Source of the DNA: Chlorops oryzae
Taxonomy: Eukaryota > Arthropoda > Insecta > Diptera > Chloropidae
Assembly: GCA_020466095.1 (NCBI GenBank)
Contig: CM035809.1
Coordinates: forward strand, 28,229,563-28,293,562
Direction: 5' to 3'
Length of the DNA stretch: 64,000 nucleotides
Part shown: piece by piece, positions 58,990 through 64,000 of the stretch
Layout of the letters: the number at the start of each line of letters is the position of its first letter
Position numbering within the stretch: the stretch's first letter is position 1
Program-made: the position numbers and the translations under genes
The notes under the pieces: model-generated
Database searches by the model: none
Seen by the model: the letters and a program-made list of their open reading frames with translations, nothing else
What the model was told of the DNA's origin: nothing

Positions 58990-60930
58990 CTTTTTGAAAA
59001 TTTCCCTGTACATCGGGGCCTTCACATAACTCATGCCATCGAAAGCAATTTTTTTTTTTACCATCGTCGAATCTACGTGACAATGCTTGCCACTGCACGT
59101 TCGTTCATGGCATGGAATGCCATAAGTGATTTAACCGAAGGAATTCGCTCATTTCTTCCACGTTAGGCGAAAAGCCGCTGCAGCATCCCAAACACCGTCC
59201 GCTTCTCTTATGGCTCCACTTCTCCTTCTTTTTTTCCTTTTCCGGCCATTTCTCAGCTTTTCTCCGCTTTTCTCCTTCACGCCACGACATATTGCATGCA
59301 TGAAATGAGCGTAATTACCCGACGTCGCCAATGCTCCGCGAGAGTCTCTCATTGAATTCTGAACATGCGAGTCGGGTCAGTAAACCCAGAGAATCCCAGT
59401 GTCGTCGCCCCCCTCTTCGCACTTGGCACTTCGTAAAAAGTTCTTAATGAGCAGTAAGTAGCATTCTCATCAATCCGAGCACTTCCCCTAAGCCTCCCCC
59501 ACACCCTTTGCTATGATTTTTCTCAGTGTCATTTTCAGCGCACTTCCCATCTCGCCTGTCCGTCCGTCCGCCCATCTATCCGTCCCTCTATATTTTGTCG
59601 TTATTCATTCGCTTTTGTTTTATTTTATTATCTTGACCTGCGACTTTGACTTAACACGGCAAGTGCGCAGTCGCGCACGACATGACGCGACGCGACGCGA
59701 CGTGTGACTGAACCTCCTCGTCTCCATGCGATGTGTGCTAAAGTCTCAGCCTTAGCTCGCAGCTCTGCAAAATACCAGCGAGCGTGTGGCTTTCATTTGC
59801 CCCTCTGACCGATCGCAGCCCTTTACGGTTATTGCCATTGTCTTTGTTGTATTTATTGTTGTTGTTGTTCGCATTGTAATTGTTTTTCTTTTTTTTTTTC
59901 GTTTTCTTTTCAAGCTCATTTTCAATTGTTCTGTTCAGTTTGGCTCTGTTCTTTTCCCCGGCTCGGTTCTTGCCACGGTAAGACAATAATTTTGCCTTCT
60001 CCCATTACGAATGGAGTAAGCAATTTTTTCGGAGCGACGTCTTCTTTTGTGCCAAGGTAGGCGGCATGTGGCAGGCGGTGGCAGTCACCCAGTCGAGCGC
60101 ACTCATTCAGTCATTCATCCATCCGTTTGCCAGTCCATTATCCATTATGTAACGAAAAGAAGACCAGCTACGCGGAAAACAATAAATTCTGGGGTTCAAT
60201 GTTTTACTGTCGACCTAGTAAAATCAGGCGTGATTAATAGTCCAATGGGTTCGTGGCTTCTAAGCAAGTGTTTCGTTTTTTCTTCTTCACGGGTTCCTCT
60301 CAATTTGTGCAGCCGCATATAATTCGCTTCTTCGAAATATTAAAAAAAAAAACAAAAAGATATTTTAAGTTATTAAGTACTTAAGCACAAAGCTTAGCTT
60401 ATCGTCCCCTTTAAATTAAATATTCATAATTTTTTATGCTCGAGAGGATGAGGTGCAAATAAAAGAAAATATCCCTTATGAGATTTTTCGATTTGAAATG
60501 CTCCGGTGTTGCCAGTTTATAAACTATACGGGAAATCACCCTACATAAAGCAACATTTTTGGGTCTAAGCGGCGACCTAAGAGAGAATTCTCTAAGGAGA
60601 TTTTTGAGGTTCTAAATTTTTGATTTCAGAAGATTTCAAAATCAGCTCAAAGGGCATTTCGAACTCATTTTGAGGCATTCATTATAGAAAATGAGAGCCA
60701 AAGATAAGCCGAAGGCCTCTGTTGCCAGTGCTCCTAGCATGTAAGGTAAAAATCATTTTATAACTTTCATTTTGAAAAATAAAAAAAATAAGAGCCAAAA
60801 GGTCTGGCGGGTTGCGGCATCATGAAAGGAATTTTTGAATTTTGTTCATTTTTCGATTGGTTTTAGATTTTAAGTTTGAACAGTCCTTGAAATATCCATG
60901 AAAATCCTTTTTTAATAGGCCTTCTTTCAA
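58990..60930. other. Spacer; no gene supported
   Basis: Contains CGACGCGACGCGACG near 59688, TTGTTGTTGTTCG near 59861 and a T-rich run at 59888-59900. 59400-60330 is somewhat GC-richer. No exon recognised. Confidence 0.35.
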
Positions 60931-60944
60931 AATCTTATATCTCA

Positions 60945-62125
60945 AAAACTAATTAAGACAAGAAGATGAAACAAACGTTGGTTGATTGCTAATATAACAG
61001 GAAATCAAAAAAATTTTTTAAAAATTTTTACACTGAGAAAAATTTTCCCGCAAAACTAAAAAGAAAATTAAAAAATTTTTTTTCAGTGTATTTCCAGTTT
61101 CGCGCCACTCTGAAATTTTTTTTAAAAATACCTCTAAGTATTTGCTTTCAATTAAAAAAAAGTTTCATTCAAATAAAATGGAGCAACAGTGAGATATTCA
61201 AAAAATTACCAGTGCACATTGATGCTCCCAGTACTAATATCCAGTACAAATGTGCGAAAATGATACAAAACACATAATTCATACGGCATGTTTTTAAAAA
61301 TTCAATATCTCCAGAAATAATAAAGATAAGAAGATGAAACAAACGTTGGTTGATTGCTAATATAACAGGAAATCAAAAAAATTTTTTTTTAATTTTTACA
61401 CTGAGAAAAATTTTCCCACAAAACTAAAAAGAAAATTTTAACAATTTTTTTCAGTGTATTCCCAGTTTGCCGCCACTCTAAAAATTTTTTTTTTAAATAC
61501 CTCTTAGTATTTGCTTTCAATAAAAAAAAGTTTAATTCAAATAAAATGGAGCAACAGTGAGATATTCAAAAAAATACAAGGGCACATACACAGATGCTCT
61601 AGTACAAATGTGCGAAAATGATACAAAACACATCCCTGCAGAAATATGGACTGAACCAAGTGTAGCCTTCTTTCAGTCTTTCATGTACTAGTCCCCTCAT
61701 GATTCCACTTCTAATGCATTCAACTGACCTTTTTAACATGGGCCTGTCATTGGAGAGGGACTAGTCCCCAAAACGGCTGATCATAGGCCAATTGTCGTAA
61801 TTTTGTCTGGTTTTAAGATAGTCAAATAAGGAAAATAAAAAACTAATTTCTTATACATATATATTCTAAGCTAATAAAAGTGTCATTTACAGACTAACCT
61901 TAAGCCAACGCGTTTATTACCGACCTCCGGCTAGCCGAATTCGATGGAGCGAACTGCCAATAATATAACCGGTACGATTTGGACCGGTCGAAGGCTAGTC
62001 CTTCTTAGGAAATTGACCGGATCCGATTACTGCAGGGATTAATCATATGGCATGTTTTTAAAAATTCAAATATCTCCAGAAATAATTAAGATAAAAAGGT
62101 GAAAAAAACGATGACTTATTGTTAG
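60945..62125. repeat. 368-bp tandem repeat, two full units and a third partial
   Basis: AGAAGATGAAACAAACGTTG at 60961 and 61329, each followed by GTTGATTGCTAATATAACAG, a CACTGAGAAAAATTTTCCC segment, TTCAGTGTATT, and AAATGGAGCAACAGTGAGAT. A third, more diverged start (GGCATGTTTTTAAAAATTCA) is at 62050, after a 404-bp insertion at the unit boundary. Confidence 0.9.
61634..62037. mobile_element. Insertion with CCCTGCAG inverted ends
   Basis: Starts CCCTGCAGAAATATGG, ends CGATTACTGCAGGG. The unit boundary without it reads ACACATAATTCATACGGCAT; with it ACACAT ... ATTAATCATATGGCAT. Interior holds GGGACTAGTCCCC and ACTAGTCCCCTCATG inverted motifs and GACCGG boxes. No open frame. Confidence 0.7.
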
Positions 62126-62129
62126 TAAA

Positions 62130-63475
62130 ACAAGGAATATAGAAAATTTAAAACTTCCTTATTTTCATCACGAAAAGTGCCCATTTAAAGTGCTAAGAAA
62201 TCTTCCCTAGAGTCTGTGGAAGCAAAATTGTCCCATAAAATTGAATGATGAAGACGTTGGCCTATTTAAAGAAAGCAATTTTGACTTCTTAATATTGTCA
62301 AAGCTCTTTCGACGGTTTCAATTTCTTGTTCTGCCATGATTAATTGACGTAACTCCATGCAGACTGCGAGTTTAATTAGATGCGTTAGCCTCCTCTTTGG
62401 ACGCGTGAGCTTTGACAATTTTTTATTGTTATTTTTTGTTTTATTATTTTTGTATAATTTATCAAGCTCATCGCTCAACACGACGTGACACAAATTTTAA
62501 TAAAAAAGAATCGAATCTGAGAGGCTCTTTCGAAATAAAACGCCGGAAGACACGGACAACACACCGGAGAACAGAGAATGGAGAACAGAGAATGGATGAA
62601 TGGACAATGGGCAGCGAGCAAGCAATTCGTGATGGGCCTCATCATTCATATTCCACGTGAGTTCCCAAAAGATTTAGAACGCGCGCTGGCATCGAAAGCA
62701 AGAGTAATTGCGTGTCACAGCCGCAAAAGGTCATCACAAAAGTCAACGATCGATTGTGACGATGGACGTGGAAAGCTTTTTGTTTTTTTTTTTTTGTTTT
62801 TTAATCGATTAAATTGAATCCGAGGGAATTTGGGGGATACCGTTTTCGGCTTCCCTTCCTTCTGATGTCTTCAGCTGGCGCTTGGCACGCGCCAGCTTCA
62901 AAGTTCCATGAGGAAAATAAATCATCGCGTATTCTCAGTGTCCTCTCGATTGTGACAAATTGTGACTTATTAATCACGCTCATACATGCCCATGCCGCAC
63001 ACATGCACTCTTTGCCGTATGGCTCTATGGGTACGGGCAACTTTCTCTCCTGACAAAATTCAGATCTTTTATGCTGTCGTGTCGTGTCGTGTCCGACGTG
63101 TAACTACAAATTCGTGCTGGGTGTATGACAGAACATCGCCTTTGTATTCGTTCGCCATCTGCCGTTCTTCTTCGTGATTCTGTCATACTCGTCATGCGGC
63201 CGGGTGCGAAGTATTAACCCTTATAAGTTGCTAGTTTGAAGCTTTAAATATTGAAAAAAAAAAAATTTCCTCAAAGAATTTTCGAAAATTGTGGTCGAGA
63301 TTAACCCCGCATTAGGCGGATATGGCCATATTTTGTCACGGCTTGACTTTTGAGTCATCAGAGACTTTGTATTAAGGATGGACTGAAAAAATCGATTCTT
63401 TAAATTATCGATATTTTTTAACATCGATACGAAATTATGAGTGGTATTTTTCATTTCGATATATCGGAACTCGAT
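62130..63475. other. Spacer; no gene supported
   Basis: AT-rich at first, GC-richer at 62520-63210; tandem GAACAGAGAATG at 62571-62594 and GTCGTGTCGTGTCGTGTC at 63076-63093. The region from 63380 is rich in ATCGAT. Confidence 0.35.
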
Positions 63476-63480
63476 AGAAA

Positions 63481-63890
63481 TATTCGATATATCGATTTAT
63501 TTTTCCGATAAATAAATATCGATAATGTTTTGAGTCGATTTTATCGAAGTCGAAATATCCTAATATTCAACCAAATTCCATTAAGCTTCCTAGAATTATA
63601 GCCGAAAGAAAAGAAATATTCGATATATCGATTTATTTTTCCGATAAATAAATATCGATAATATTTTGAGTCGATTTTATCGAAGTCGAAATATCCCAAT
63701 ATTCAACCAAATTTCATTAAGCTTCCGAGAATTATAGCCGAAACAAAAGAAATATTCGATATATCGATTTATTCTTCCGATAAATAAATATTAATAATGC
63801 TTTGAGTCCATTTTATCGAAGTCGCAATATCCCTATATGCAACAAAATTTCATTAAGCTTCCTAGAATTATAGCCGAAAGAAAATAAATA
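63481..63890. repeat. 136-bp tandem repeat, three units
   Basis: TATTCGATATATCGATTTAT starts at 63481, 63617 and 63753, with a fourth start at 63889 cut by a MITE: 136-base spacing each time. Units contain ATAAATAAATATCGATAATG, CGATTTTATCGAAGTCG and AAGCTTCCTAGAATTATAGC. Unit 3 has more substitutions. Confidence 0.93.
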
Positions 63891-63892
63891 TT

Positions 63893-64000
63893 CAGGGGTG
63901 ACACAAAATCCGATAACTGTCGGAATCGGAATAAAAACCGATCGAAATTTCATACAGAATTTATGAATTTTGTTGTTTTTGGTTTTGAATTGGAACTATT
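63893..64000. mobile_element. CAGGG MITE, copy C (cut by window end)
   Basis: CAGGGGTGACACAAAATCCG then GTCGGAATCGGAATAAAAAC matches the left arm of copy B. Preceded by ATT, as copy A. It interrupts the fourth unit of the 136-bp repeat. Confidence 0.85.

Overview
The window looks like nuclear DNA of a higher fly (Diptera, Brachycera), most likely a tephritid-type genome. The reasons are short introns with GT...AG borders, fly-like Akt1 and Mini spindles proteins that align with Drosophila nearly residue for residue, AT-rich spacers, abundant microsatellites and a dense load of short inverted-repeat transposons. The family assignment is inference; the fly assignment rests on the proteins.

Layout. 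1-3485 (minus): first five coding exons of mini spindles (msps, XMAP215/ch-TOG microtubule polymerase), running off the left edge; its TOG1 exon carries three in-frame stops. 3650-15590: a tandem duplication of about 4.9 kb that copied the msps-Akt1 spacer plus the 5' third of Akt1. The left copy ends in a broken Akt1 (7745-8583). The right copy carries the intact Akt1 (14726-17173, plus), with seven coding exons and an ACG initiator equivalent to the one known in Drosophila. Between the two Akt1 heads a 2.16-kb element with CCCAGCAG ends has inserted, itself holding a 1.1-kb Tc1/mariner with a dead transposase. 17174-23697: Akt1 3' flank, then MITEs, some nested. 23698-26136 (minus): a two-exon DJ-1/PARK7-family gene, convergent with Akt1. 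26.3-64 kb: a gene-poor desert made largely of transposon debris, satellites and minisatellites. The one convincing gene I find there is a small secreted cysteine-rich, Kazal-like peptide at 55823-56080, with its own TATA box and poly(A) signals.

The desert holds: three P-like MITEs with perfect 8-bp target duplications; a hAT remnant with a perfect 8-bp duplication; a truncated RTE-type LINE; a 20-bp minisatellite whose single-copy relative lies 16 kb away; a 144-bp satellite that appears to have grown inside a MITE; three copies of a composite repeat (GATGTT-type array plus a conserved 3' block); and 136-bp and 368-bp tandem repeats, each with a later insertion. Most of the large methionine/leucine-, lysine- or tryptophan-rich open frames are translations of these repeats and not genes.

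The three named genes are not an operon. Msps drives microtubule growth, Akt1 is the insulin/PI3K effector kinase and DJ-1 is a redox-protective protein; I infer no joint function from their neighbourhood.
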